Positions 34,901 through 48,607 of a stretch of 64,000 bases of DNA are shown in pieces (the first letter of the stretch is position 1; the number at the start of each line of letters is the position of its first letter). This DNA is from Anticarsia gemmatalis (taxonomy: Eukaryota > Arthropoda > Insecta > Lepidoptera > Erebidae). A program made the translations under genes and the position numbers. The notes beneath the pieces were generated by a model. The model was not told where the DNA came from. It did no database searches and worked only from the letters and a program-made list of their open reading frames with translations. The stretch is from assembly GCF_050436995.1 (NCBI RefSeq), contig NC_134751.1:7254001-7318000 (forward strand), in the 5' to 3' direction.

Positions 34901-37019
34901 AATAATATAACCAAAATTTAAAATAAACCTTAAATAAAATAAAATCCAAACTTAGCCAATAACTAGTAACCTTCAGCGAGTTAAAAAACCAACATCATTT
35001 TTACTGATTCATTTTCGAAAATAATTGAGACATCACTTCAAGGTACGGTTACGTAACGAGATGGAGTTTTTCCCGTTGATCACATCACCTCGGGCCAGGT
35101 AGTGTAATGATTGGTCCGCGTAAATCTGTGACAGATGTTCATGCACATGTCATTATTAAGAGCGACCGGAGCTGATCGGCCGAGCTTAATCCGGACTTGA
35201 CCGACAACTTTGTAAATTAAATTGGCTCCGCACCGCGAACGTCTCGGTGAATTGCACTTCTTATGGCCCCGGTAATCGTTCGGCCGGTATAAATGCTCCA
35301 TTAAAGCTGGCGTCAATTACATTAATTCCTTATATGTATCAAGTTAAATATATAATGTAAGTACGAGTTCTCTAATTAAATGTCATGTGCATAGCATTTT
35401 CCGTATAAATAATGTTGTAGAATGCGATCAACAGTTATACGGCAGTCACATCTTGAACGAGAAAAACTAATGGCCGTTTGACATGGAGATGTTTATATCT
35501 ACTATCTACGATAATAACATGGTTTGTTTCGTACGACCTTTTTAGTTAACAACTAATTTACATTTAATCACAAAATGATGGTTCTTAACTATTGCCGTTT
35601 TTCTTTTACTGACTTTTCTATTTGACTATGTACTTGAAAGTATTTCATATTAAAATAAGCTGTAATTAGTACAAGCGTTTATGCAACGGTCTATAAAGTA
35701 AAATACGCTTTTCTCTGAAGTCTATAAATATTATCACTGAATTAAGATAATGTAATTAAGTTTAGCATGTTTTATGCTATACTCTGGCATAATAAAATGA
35801 TGACGTTAAAGTTTATGCGATGTATGTATACGAAGTCTTCTCCGTAGTCGATTCTCTAATCAGTATAAAAACAAGAGTTTCAACGTTGCCCGAATCCTAT
35901 ACAAGGTAATTTCCGAGAAAATGCGTTTCTACTACAAGCAAGAAGTTCATTAAGTAAAACATGAATCTTGATGAAAATTGCTTAATGGTAAGTTGTAAGA
36001 TTGGCGCCAACGGCGGAACATTGCGGGCTCCGGGGGCGATGCGGGGCTACGGTCCCCCGCCTCGTTCTCAGCCTTGAGTGGCAAAACGTGCCCAGTAATA
36101 AGGAGCAAGTTATTCATTAGTGTTTTGAGAAAAAGTTATTAGTGCCGACAAGTCATGCGAGCCGCTTCTGCGCATGCGCGTGCATTTTTGTGCGCAATTT
36201 TCTGGATCAAAATGCAGATGTGAAAAATTTGCATTCAGTTCACAAGGCCCTCGTTACTGACCAATACAGGTTAAACATGCCTCACCAAAGGGTTTTAAAC
36301 ACACTGATATTATAATCCCTCGCGCGTAATTAATTACGAGATGTGCCAGACAGTATAATGAGTCGACTACAAGGTTTTAAATTACTGGAAAAAACAACCA
36401 CGTGTAAACTTCTTTTGAAGGTTATTTCGAATGGGGTGGTTGACATAGAATCATACTTACTTCTTCCCAATACATAAAAAAAAAGTGTATTATTATTGAT
36501 GAAGTAAGTAATGGGTCAAAAAAGAGACCCTTTGGAATATATCATTATCTTAATGCTCCAAAAGCAAGCTACAAGTTATACACGTATGTATACTCACCCA
36601 ATTAACAGCAAAATATTCACATTAAACATTAATCCTTGAAAAATAAAGGAACAAATTGTTTATCGCATAACTTGACCGTTTCATTAATTGACAACATGGT
36701 AGTGCAACGGTAATTAACGAGAGAAATTGCACGTTCTGTAATGAGAGTTTTATGGCCAGAGCTGGGAAGCGCCTCTGAGGCAAGCTTGCAAGCAAGACTC
36801 ATAGCGCAATTTGCAAGCCGTGTTGAGCTTGCAACTAATTAATTAATACCTACATCCTACATACAAATAATTGCTTCAGCTATATTTTTGTTCTTATTAC
36901 GGAAAATTTGTTGTTGTTGCCAAGGCACCGTGGGTGAACGTTTGTGATTAAAAATAAATTGCTGTTGTAGGAAGCCACTCGTTTGTTATTACTAAAATGA
37001 TATAGGTATTCTAAAATCT
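31967..37019. other. Gene-free block
   Basis: No exon was recognised. Segments of mixed composition that might be conserved elements lie at about 33030-33260, 33840-34050, 34480-34640, 35080-35320, 36000-36180 and 36740-36840 (the last with repeated CTTGCAAGC-like words). The rest is AT-rich. Confidence 0.35.
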
Positions 37020-37152
37020 TAATAATATTAGGTATAGAAGCGAAAGTTTAAAAGCATGGATGGTTGTATGTGTGTATACCTAGTAATATGTTTGTTTGTT
37101 ACTCTTTCACGTATAACTACTGAACGGCTTTTAATGAAATTTGATACACAGA
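37020..37152 (+). mobile_element. Older Helitron-like fragment
   Basis: Holds AATATTAGG-ATAGAAGCGAAAG, GTTACTCTTTCACG and CTACTGAACGG. These match the 5' half of the 37153-37360 family, but the element stops where the younger copy begins. Confidence 0.55.
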
Positions 37153-37360
37153 TCCATACTTATCATTATAAATGCGAAAATAACTCTGTCTGTCTGTCTG
37201 TTACTCAATCACGCCTAAACTACTGAACCAATTTGCATGAAATTTGGTATAGAGATATTTTGATACCCGAGAAAGGAGATAGGCTACTTTTTACCCCGGG
37301 AAAATGACGCATTCCCTTGGGAAAATTCAGGTGGCGGTCGAAGTCGCGGGTAAAAGCTAG
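37153..37360 (+). mobile_element. Non-autonomous Helitron nested in an older relative
   Basis: Starts TCCATACTTATCATTATAAA after an A, has a (TCTG)n run, ATAGGCTACTTTTTACCCCG and GTCGAAGTCGCGGG, and ends AAAAGCTAG followed by T. It is 208 bp, with no coding capacity. Confidence 0.8.
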
Positions 37361-40300
37361 TAGTTTATAACACTTAGGGTAACTAAGTACTTTTTATCAC
37401 TAGTATTCCTTATAGTTGATAAGCAACATTGACATTTACACACGACAAGTGTAAACATGCATAATATTACATAATTGTTCATGATTCATTCATCAGTCAA
37501 TTTGAATTTCACGTCATTAAAACTGGTGCAAGTTTTTTGCTAATTTTGATTTGCGCTTGGTTGACCGTTTTATTTCTTTCATAGGAATGGAGGCTACATG
37601 TCTTACGATATAAAAAGAAAACTTGTAGATGCACTACGATTACTTATGTACTAATGAGCAAATAATGTTCACAGTATGTTTTATTAGTCATACTTTAAAG
37701 TCATTAATTAATTATTGGAGTATATTGTCAATTAGGCGGCTGCCTATCATTCAATTGAATAAAAACTTAGCATTAGTAATTTATTTTTTTTGTGCCGTAG
37801 CATGTGAAGTAGCATCAATTCTAGGGCAATAATATAACTAGGCATTAAATACAAATAGAGAATTGTTATTTATACTCACCCAGAAGACTTTATCTTTTTT
37901 AAAAGATTTTTTATAATATATTGGCAACTATTGTTTGTAAGATCCAAACAAAGCTTTTCATAGATTAACATTTCATTAAGAAATCGCATTGAAAAACGGG
38001 TTAATGTGGACTTAGTTAATTCTTATGAAAAAGGATTTTTAGTTACGTGGAATATTTAATTAAAGTATCCAGCAGATAGGTATAAAGAGCGTCATTTGTG
38101 TAATTAAATTAGCGAATGCATTCAAATAAGGTGCCGACCGAGCGACCGACCATCCCGATAACGATCCATTAGCTGTAAAAGCAAATTGTACTTATAAAAT
38201 ATGGCATGATGTAATATTTATTCGTTCATTAAGCTTATTAAAAAGAAAGGAATGTCGGACTACAAATCGCCTTATGTAAGCAATGAGAACTACATAAGGC
38301 TCGATAATCGTGCCGACAGAATAAATGGCCACTTCACACCTGTAGCTCGGCTGATTAACAGCGGCTACGCGAGCCCACAGTTAAACCGGTCACAAATACA
38401 CATCGGATACGAGAATCACCGAAGCCACCCGATCCTATTATTCGGCTAACGAAGCCAAGGGTATCCCTTGATTATTAAAACGAACTTGGAACCACCCACG
38501 GCGGCGCCTCCCGAGTGTTAATTGGGCCCCCGTAGACAATACTAATAAGGCCCGTCCGCGCCTCTATCTGTCTAATTAAACGCGAAACTTGAGAGTAGCA
38601 CCCTCGGCGACGAGGGCCTGTTTGCCGAGCCTCCTGAATACACTGTAATAATACCGGCTAAGCGTGTTTGAGTGGCTCTTTTTCGGATCTCTGTAAACCC
38701 GCGTTTAATTAGCAGTATTATGCGTCAGAGTGTCGACTACCGGCTTGTTTAATTAAGCTAAGTCAGTAACAACAATCCATTCTTGTTACAGATGCTTTAT
38801 TTGTCGTTATTAACAATTGTTTGTTGTGTTTTTATATAACGCTTACCCTTTATTGGAATGTGGTATTTTATTGCTAACGTTTCATTATGCCACTTTATGT
38901 ACGGCAAATAATTGCTTACAAAGAAACTGAATAACTAAAGTGAAAGACATGTTTTGCCTTCTTGAAATAACCATAAACGAGTGCTAATATTATCAACACA
39001 GTGTGTATAAAAACTTTTAATTACTGCATTACAATTTTTTATGTTAGCGATTAGTAAGAAGTGTTAATTCTTCATGCTAGGTTTTTATTATTTTCTCGTA
39101 ACAACGTGTCAACGAAAATATCTTATAGAGAAACATTTACATATATGAACTTGAAATGAAATTGAAGAGTTCACGGTAAGACGTTTTTATTATATAAGTA
39201 CGAAGAATTGTATAACATGACATTTTGAATATTTCTAAATAACAATGTCGTATTGCAAATATTATAAATGTTATTGAGCAGAAAAAACACTGTCTTTACC
39301 TTAAAACTTATCTTAAAATGTCGATCGGACGGCACGCGTTTAAAAGATTAGTGTCGATTGCACTGACGCATGCATAGACATAGAAGTCGATAGTCTAGAC
39401 CACAAAAAATGTATTAGAAGTAGGCTTAAATAAACCTAGAAATCAAAGCAATCCTGAAAGTGTAAATTAGGTACTTTCTTGACTTTGATTAAATGAAACT
39501 GCAAACTTCTTCTTTGTAAAATTCAACAAAATATTTTCCCACTTTTCTTTTATTTCTTATCCTATCCTATCTTCCGAATGCCGTTTGATAAAGAGGGTTA
39601 GTAAATCAACTGATAATTCCGTAATTAATGAAAAAACTTGTTAGTTCAGTACATAAAATGAGCAATCAATGCTGTACATTTTCCGGAAACACTTGTAATA
39701 ACTTTTCACACCCACTCGCGTTTAGCAAGTATGTAAGTACGTTGTATACTTACATATAGACCATTAAATAGTGATAGTGAAAGTATGCATGGAGCTAGTG
39801 AGTTAATAACACAAGTTGTTGGTGCGGTGTATAAATTCCATACGGCACTGACACAAGCCCGCTTGTAATTACGCCAGATACCGGCATTATACGCTTAAAA
39901 CTACGCCTCATAATAACATCACGGTACCTAAGTTTTCCAATAACGGTGAATGTAAAATTTAATAAAATTCCGTTTAACGGATAGTGTGAATTGTTGTGGT
40001 AAGGATACGAATATATTAAACTGTTTTAACTACTTTGAGTGGGAGTTTGTTGCTTTTAAGTTTCGTGACGGAAGCCTAATCTAAAAGTCCAGTTTAAGAA
40101 CGTATTGCGGGAAATTATAAGTCTTTTTTATAATTCCTGTGTAATAACCGATCGTCGATAGATCGGATTCGATTCTGCTAAAATTTGCTTTCCTCTCTTT
40201 CATGGTTATCGTTTATAACAGCAGGATTTCTCTTGTTAAAGTAACAATTTCGGCCCATTCTGCAGATAAACATACATTTTGAAAAACGACTAGTTAAAAA

Positions 40301-43300
40301 CGAAGCCAGTTTGCGATTTTCACTTGAGAGAGTAAGTCAGCAACAGCAGTACAAATTGACGTCATAAAGGATGCTTCCTGTAGCTTTGATCTAACAGTGG
40401 CGCAGTACTACGCTTTGTGCACTATCCAGCGGATTAAACCTGCATCCGATCTGCCAATTAATTGATGTCTATAGACTTCAGCTTTGATTAACCAAAGGTC
40501 TATAAGGATTGCCTGTGTTAATAACTATGTTGTACAAGAAGCTATTATGCTCATACTTAATTGAAAACTGTCATGTCGGGATAATAGGAAGCTATACTAA
40601 AGAAGATTGTTTTTTTACTACTATTTTAATGAAGTGATTGAGAGGTTCAACACATAAATGTATTTAGTTATAAAAAGGTTAACATTTATAAATACACTTA
40701 GATACAGATATAATCAAAACCATTTAATTCATTAAAAACACTCCACCCAAACCATCATGTTTCACTGGCTGAACTCATGAAATCCTACTAATGGATCAGG
40801 CGAGGCGATGGTTTAAAAATATCCATCTAATCTTGGAGTCGATTTAGCTAAAAAATTTCAGATCCGAGTATGAGAGCTAACAGGAAATAGGATGTGCCCT
40901 GTTATGACTACTCTACATTTGCTAATAACTGTGTATTGTCATTCGACGAGAGATCCCTTGCTGTGATTTGCGGAGATTGACATGTGAATCATGATGTACG
41001 ATCTGTTAATCAACTATACTTTGTTTTGAAATTGCTTATACATACATATGGTTTTGTTTACATTCTGCTTGAACTTTTTTAAAAGGGTGCGTGAATAATA
41101 ATCACATTAGAAACGTTTTCGTTAAATAAAGAGCTATCGTTTCTACAGTTTTCTCGGCATCGTGTTTTATATTCATCCATTAAGTAATTAAGTAATAGTT
41201 AAAACTACAAGTACTTCAAACAACAAAGTTTGTACTAACAATTGTAAACGAGTCAACAGTGAAGACTGTCTTTGACTAAGTGCTCCAAAAGAACATTACT
41301 TTGTCCACAATCTTTGGCTGTGACGAGGCTGAATGGGGAGCCAGACGGTATTTATTCAGCATTAGAAAGCTTCTCTCTGTTGATGCGTCACTGACATATC
41401 CGTTAATGCTTTTTCCATTTCCCCCTACGCCCCCACCCTCTTACATTTCGTATGATAGTTGACCGAAAAGCTTCGTGTAATCAGCGTGACATGTTCTATT
41501 CGAGTTGCTGCGATTTCTAATGTGTTTGTTATGTTTTATACCAACTTTTACGTTGTATTTATTTGTTTGGAATGTAATAATTGTGATTTTGGAGGAAATA
41601 AAAATGTATTCTACAGTAAGTTAAATCAGTCATTAATGCAGTTTTGAGGTTTGCAAGTTACCAAAAAATATGTTAATAGAAACAGAGCTTTTTGAAATAC
41701 TAATACAACTTTTTACATAGTTAAAAATATATTATTATTTTGGGTAGAATGTAAGCTGTTCCTCGTTAAATAATAAATAAAGTGTAAAGAAATGTGATAC
41801 TGTGTGATTGCACTGTTATGAAAGTTATGTGTCCACTCGTTTTGTTGTATTTCGACACACTATTAATAAAATATAAACAAATGAAGGTAATGTCGCCATC
41901 TCAAATAAAATAAACATGCACGGTTGAATAACAATGAGAGAACTTAAAAAAACAGTACTTCGTGTTGCATACTTAAACTATTTAATATCTTCCTTTCATA
42001 AACTAGTAACTTCCCACTCTTACATAAAACAAGATACTACTGCACAAAACAACAATCTGAACAGTTATCACATTTTATTTGTGAACATTTGAATCGCTTA
42101 GCACCTGGTAATACTTTGACCGTAATAACACAAATGAAAAGTAGTTGTTGTGTGGCAAAGCAATCAAAAGTGTAATTCGCAAAAAGAGACAAAAGAGGTA
42201 TTGAGGGCGAGGGGGTACCTCCCTAGTTGCATAGCCCATAGCCCTCCGGAGTGGTTGGCTGCCGGTTGCCCGCTGCCCTTTTGATTGCGCATTATTCGCG
42301 TGTTTATACAGTTAGATCGCTTTCTAGATTGTTGCTATTGTGATAGCGTTTTTTGTTGGCGCGGTTTTGAAGGGGGTTTTAATTAAAAATGTTTGTCGAG
42401 AGAGCCTGAATGGTTTCTTTCGTTTGTTCTAGTTTATTTACAATTATACGTATAAATATTACTTTTGTGAGCTGCTTTTGGTGAATTTCGAGTTCTGAGC
42501 TTCTTATTCATAGATGATACACGACCGAATGTAACAATATTTATAAACAAGTTGGTCTCGAACTTCCTGACTAATTAAACAACCGTCAACTTGTAACATT
42601 TCGCATTATTAGTTTAATAATGAGAATATGTTTGTCAGAAAGTTTCAAATTGTAACGTCTTGTTGAGAATTATTGTATAAAAGTTGCTTAATCTAAAAAT
42701 TGAGGAGGCCCGCGTATCTCGTCCAGCGGCAGCGGCAGCCCACCCACGACGTCGTCCATTCATCTCCCCAGCGCATTTATACATTACTCACGGCTCAAGT
42801 ATCCGATTATATAACACGCAAAATTTCAATTACAAGTTGTAATTAGTTTTTCGAGAGTTTTTCTTTCAGGAAGGGGGATGTGGAGGCGCGGTGCGCGGCG
42901 TGTGAGCGGGACCGCGCATGCATCCCTCTCCTTTATCCACTGCACTGCAACGCGCTTTGAGTAATGTCCATGCCACTTATTTGATTATTTTTATGCAATC
43001 TGCGCAGGAAAATGAAGGATTTATTTCCTGCATGCGTACCCTGTTAATTAATTTCACAAAGTGTAAACTGGTTTGACTCAGTTTATTAGCGTTGGAGCCC
43101 TTTCATGTTTGATTGTGATTAAAAAAGTATCTACAAACAATTTTCTAATACAATTGATTGGCGTATTTTATTGGAAAACTTTTCACGTTCGGTATGAGTA
43201 ATGCGACTTTATTTTGTATTTATTACTCATTTAGAACCAGTGTTTAAAACTCATTACCTTACGTATACTAATAACCACTTTTAGAATAATTGAAAATCTA

Positions 43301-46300
43301 CACGACGCAGTTCACAATAAACTCTTCTATAGACTCTATTAAACTTATTTATAAACGTACCTACATTTGTTTATGAAATTTGCCTTTTAAAAACAAAATC
43401 TTAATTTAAAAACAGAGTGCATTCACGCAAAATAAGTTGTTTTCATCAAGTAAGTAAGTGAACAGAACGTCGGTGTACAGAAGTGACCCTTTTCGTGGAT
43501 TGGCAGCCTCGTCGCTGGCCGCTAATGCACGGAAGCCGGGCCATGCGAATTAATGGCAAGAATAATGGCGATCCCATTATGGATTGCCGCCAACATACTT
43601 TAGCCATGAAAAGAACCGAAAGTTACATTTGCGATACTCTGAATACTGAGCGCTCTCGGACCTCCCGACCACCCCTCCCTCGGCCGGGTGGCACAGCGAT
43701 TCAAGTGGAGTGGTTTTGATAAACTCAGATATTGTTTGGGCGATTGTACAAATTAAATAAATGTTCCTTATTGTTTGATGTACTTAAACAATGTTTCGAC
43801 ATTTAGGGCTACTCAATATATTTCATTGAACCATTAATTACGGAGACACGCAACATAAAACTACATTTGTGTCTGTGTGTAGTTTTAACACATTAAAACC
43901 ATGGATGTTAGACTCTACATATTTTAAGTTTGTGCGACTATATATGATTCGTCTCTATCTATATCATTGTTCTTTTGTCATCGTCTTTCATGTGAAAGTT
44001 TTCGAACGGAAAAGTCTTTTAAACTGCTTTCAAGGAAATTAAAGCATTAGTGGTCCTTATATTTACGAGGTAGAGTATTCGCGAAAGTGACAAATCCCTG
44101 GCGGCTTGTATTAATGTTACATGAACTTGTGTATTTTTTCCCGTACGTGGTAACACTCTCGCGCTCTCGTCGTCGCTCCGTTTTCATCCCGCACCTCGGG
44201 GCCAGCACCAGTGCGCCACTAATTGGCAATTTGTTCGATCCTTAGATCTGACATAATGATGCGCGTTCGTTTATTTAAATGATTCGACGGAAACAAGTTG
44301 CGCCTCACTATCGACTTCCTCGCATGGGTGCTGCTTTGTTAAATCGATGGTTAATGGATGAATTGCAACTAGCTAGCGTGAAGTTTTTAATTTAATTTTC
44401 CGTAATTGACTCTTCAAATTGCCTCGAAGTTGTATTTGTGACCAGTTAAACGAGATTAATTTATCCGATAGCTAGTAATATGACATTATTTTCACATAAA
44501 AATGCGCCAATTAGCATGTTAAGGGGATATCCTGTTGGAACTTGTTTTTATTGATTGATCGGATACGTATAACGCGATGTTATGTAAAAGCATGCGGCCG
44601 CAAATAGAACCAATTTATCAAGTGGCAAGCCGCACTTATTTATATCTGAGATATTTTAGAGATCTGTCAATTTATTTCTGATACTTTTCACAGTTATTGG
44701 CATCTTGATATTGTAGGCAAACTGTAATTGAACCTCTCAATAAACTGGTCCATGGACAAGCCAGAAAAGTAATAAAAAAAGAAAGTTCACATTCAAATGT
44801 CATATTAATTTCATATTTGACATTTTATTATAATAACACTTGTTGTATGTACGACATAAATTATTATTAAGCAAGCGAAATTAAGTTATATTTTTATTAT
44901 AAATCAATCAAGGTGGAACATAATTGTAAATAAAGATCGAGTGGAAAACAACAACTCTACAAGATTGGAGAGGCAGTATTAGGTTAGTATTCATATGTTT
45001 ATTTTATTCATCTAACAAGGTACCATGCCTACATTTTTTTTATGAAAAACTAATTACATATAGACAAAAATTGTGTATCATACATATAACTCTGTTTTCG
45101 AATTCAATTATTGTCAACGAGTATTCCATACACAGCGCTTAAACGCTTTGCTAATGTTTTGTTAATTATATCAGTGTTCATAGCATAAACTTTATAATAA
45201 TCCATCGGTCGGCTTAATGACCAACCGTGGCGGGGCGTTTTCGGTAATTAAAGGCAAACAAAGACGGCTGACTTCACTTAGTTATGTTCAAACACATTAG
45301 CGAGGATTTGCTCGCACTTATAGCTATTTCCTCGAAGCAAATCTTGCCTAAATTCACTCCTTTCGTAATGTATTTGCTTATGGTAACACCCAGTTTTATT
45401 TCATTTCATTATGAATGGCGTATGGTTTCCTGTTTTTATTTTGACTTTAATGCGGCTATAATGCTTTAAATAAATGTATAGGTACCAGTAGTAAATAATG
45501 CTAATTTAGCATTCAGTAAACGAATCTAAAAGATTCAGTTAAAGTAGAGCCGGTGGTTTGTCGTCGCAGTGCAGGACTCCGTAAAAGTCGATTACGATGG
45601 TCATTAGTCTTCAGTGCGCGGACTAATTAATACAACGTTTTGAGTAAAGCTTAGGGATAAGATTCCTTACGGCGCCGAGAAGAAAAATCCAAAATTTAAT
45701 TAAAAAAGTTTAAGTGAGTTTTCACGGGCGAGCGTACGCCCCGAGGCTCTCAATAATTTAGGCAAATTCTATTCTTTCTGCAACCAAATTCTTTGGGGAT
45801 CGCCTATGAACTGTAATTAACCGCTTTTAATCCCGATAAATAAGTTACTTTGTGACATTCGTTATTAATTCATTACTTAAATTGGTTGCTTAAGTGAGAA
45901 AATGGTGGCGGTGAAAGTAATAAAAAGTTGTTTTGAAACTGTAATAACGTATTGACTTTTGGTGTTGCAATCGGGGTAAATTACGAGTAATAAAGTACAG
46001 TGAAATATTTTTGTGGAATAAAGTATGGTTGCAATAAAGTGTGATAATCCTGTTTTATAGTGAGATAAGTGTAAGTAGTGCGAGGAACACGGAACACGTG
46101 AATGTGGCGTCAGCGTCAGTGATTAGTGCGCCGGCGCGTCGTTCGTGAATACTCGGAACCCGCACACATTTTTGTGAGCTCATTAAAATTACATTACAGC
46201 TCTTATTTAAACAGCAAACAACTAAACGACGCTCGTTAATGCGTCTCGCCGTTGAGGATTTTATGGACATCCCACCCCGAGCAAACACTAAAACATTAAG

Positions 46301-46860
46301 GTTATAATACACCCGATTAATTGTCTTTCCTGAAAGTTTTCAAATGAGTGGACCCCAAAATATTTATTTACGCTTTTACGAGCTCGACACTCGTAAAGTG
46401 CATTCTTATTATTTATCCTCCGTTAAATAGGTATCTGATTAAAAAATAAGAACATAATTTGCATAAATTAAGCTCTTGGATTTTGGTTATCGAATGAGTG
46501 GAATAAAAATCTCGTTTACAACTTATTAATTTATGAAAATAAAACAATAGAATTGCCACAGTTATATAGTGAAGTGCACGTCACAACATGCTTCCAATGT
46601 AAATTAAATGAATCGTAAACCACAACAGTTTATTAACTGCTGTTGTAAAATTGCTAGTCTTCACTCACGTCTAAAAATTAGTTATTTTAAATAATAATCC
46701 TTCTTGAGAACATCAGCAAAATATCTAATTACCTATAATTCATGTCCTCCTAACTGATATCCGACTACAGCGGCCAATTTAATTGAAACTGGCCAACGAA
46801 ACACTACTACAAACTAAACTTTTTAACTTTGCGCAAAAATTGATAAAATCTTGACAGAAG
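37361..46860. other. Gene-free block
   Basis: No supported exon. Candidate conserved elements by composition lie at about 38240-38660 (with an inverted repeat), 42190-42300, 42700-42960, 43480-43720, 44150-44230, 45150-45300, 45540-45780 and 46070-46150. Intervening DNA is AT-rich with frequent TTAATTAA cores. Confidence 0.35.
38269..38300. repeat. Perfect inverted repeat, 10-bp arms, 12-nt loop
   Basis: The arms GCCTTATGTA and TACATAAGGC enclose AGCAATGAGAAC. It lies inside a mixed-composition segment that also has a 65-codon open frame on the plus strand (38252-38449). It could be a short RNA hairpin or a paired binding site. Confidence 0.75.
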
Positions 46861-46865
46861 ATTTC

Positions 46866-46935
46866 GGAAATGACTTGTTGGCCCAATTGGGGATTTGAAC
46901 CCGATATTCTCATACACTACGCCATAGAGTCTATT
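46866..46935 (-). repeat. tRNA-like SINE head, partial
   Basis: The minus strand has TGGCGTAGTG (A-box-like) and GGTTCAAATCC (B-box) only about 20 nt apart. That is too close for a real tRNA, so this is a degenerate SINE head. Confidence 0.5.
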
Positions 46936-47597
46936 TTGTAAGTATTTTGTGGACTCAAGGAGCACGTTCTTTATAGGCGTAACCACCTGTAACTTTAAGA
47001 ATAGCAGTCCTACAGCGGATGCTCGTAGGTTTCGAGCAATGTGGCACAAAAGTATCTATATTTACGCGGAAAACGCCAGGATGTAACTTCTCATAATTTT
47101 CTTGACAGGAAAATGATCACTCTACGCAAGAATTGCCGGTCCTCATAAGTATTCATAAATAATTAGCACTTGAACTGTCTTTCAAGACAACTTAGCCACA
47201 AGGTTGGTATGAAAATTATTAAATTGCTTTTGCTGGTCTATGTAAATTTTATTTAGTTATTTAATTATAATATAACGTGTTTTTTGTTCTGAGTGGCGTG
47301 TCCACACAATTCTACAGAGGATATTTATAATCACTTTTTGTTTGACAGCATAATGTATTTTTAAACGAATTTAAAAAGATGTTTGTTTCTGTGTAAAGGC
47401 TCCGGTGGGCAATTAGCACGGCATTACACCCTGAGTACCTGTAGAGTCCCGGCGAACACCTCCGCACTGCGCATGAGAATTGTTTTAAGTGCTTTTCACG
47501 AACACTCATATTTGATCGGCAATCAACTTAAAAGCTTTTGTAATATAATAATACTTATAAACTTTTTGTTGTACACGTGTGGGTGTTCGTGTAATAT
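46936..47597. other. Short intergenic stretch past the Beadex 3' end
   Basis: Nothing recognised beyond AT-rich sequence. It may include further Beadex 3' UTR if a more distal poly(A) site is used. Confidence 0.35.
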
Positions 47598-47720
47598 TTT
47601 ATTAATGTGCTCGTTGAAATTGAGAAACTATTTACTATAACAACATCAGTTTTTCATTAATTTATCGTGAGAGAATAAACTACTGCGTTCTCTAGCATGT
47701 TACGAAACGATTGTGAAAAC

Positions 47721-47727
47721 CTTTGGT
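47721..47727 (-). promoter_or_regulatory. miR-9a seed match (7-mer)
   Basis: The minus strand reads ACCAAAG, complementary to miR-9a bases 2-8. It is about 2.2 kb after the stop, so it is functional only if the 3' UTR reaches this far. Confidence 0.45.
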
Positions 47728-48391
47728 GAAAAATACCCTTCGATGCACATTACATATTTGACGTGACGTAGCTTAAAGATAGTGTTATATAGACACGCGG
47801 TAGCGCTTCGAGCCAAGGTCAAGATATTTTCTTTGTTTTGCTGCTTAAGATTGAATTTGGCAATGAATAAAGGGTTCCACTTACGGCTAGGGTTATTAAT
47901 AAAAACCACAAGGTAATCATTAAATAAATATATTTATTTACAAGTTAACGGCAAAATGAAATAATTATTCTGTCGATGTTTACGAAGTTGAAAACATTAA
48001 ATCGGCTTTACGGGTAGTAGTAGTAGGTATTTAGTATTAAAAACTTACAGAACATTTTACATTAGCCAATATAGTACTATGTAACGACAGTTCAATTTTT
48101 TACATAAATACATACTTTATCGTAGAAATCTTTATTTTACATTAGGTATTCTATCTTAGAAAATTTTAGCATTTATCTACATATAGAGGTTTCAACTTCT
48201 TTAATATTAAACAAAATAAAGATTTTAGCATATCATCTGTACTTGATTGTTATAATTTATGCGCGAACAACATTCACTGAAGCTCTGTGGCAGAAAGTAA
48301 AACACAAGCCACCTTATTGATAAACGCAGTGCCAAATGACTACCCGCCGCGCTGAACAACCTTCGATATCTCGGAAAACATCAAGCATTAT

Positions 48392-48398
48392 TAAAGCT
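48392..48398 (-). promoter_or_regulatory. Brd-box-like site
   Basis: The minus strand reads AGCTTTA followed by A. This is the Brd-box, which matches the seed of the miR-4/miR-79 family in insects. Confidence 0.4.
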
Positions 48399-48599
48399 CT
48401 ACACGTAGGTAGAGTCGGCGTCGTTTATCACTAAGGCGGTTCACAAATATGTTAAACAGTTAAACGTTTATTATATTATACAGAGGTACCTAACTAACCA
48501 TTGCACCACTTCAGAGTACCAAATATATCACTATTAATCTACAATCTTAGCTCATCTGTGTAGACTCACTTATTTAGAAAACCCTTCTACAGAAACTTA

Positions 48600-48607
48600 T
48601 CTTTGGT
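48600..48607 (-). promoter_or_regulatory. miR-9a seed match (8-mer)
   Basis: The minus strand reads ACCAAAGA, a full 8-mer site for miR-9a, in AU-rich context about 1.4 kb after the Beadex stop. Confidence 0.55.

Noticed and set aside
35251..35275. miR-92-like start AATTGCACTTC
   Set aside because: The match ends after about ten bases and no hairpin precursor can be folded around it. I also looked by eye for several other conserved insect microRNAs and found none.
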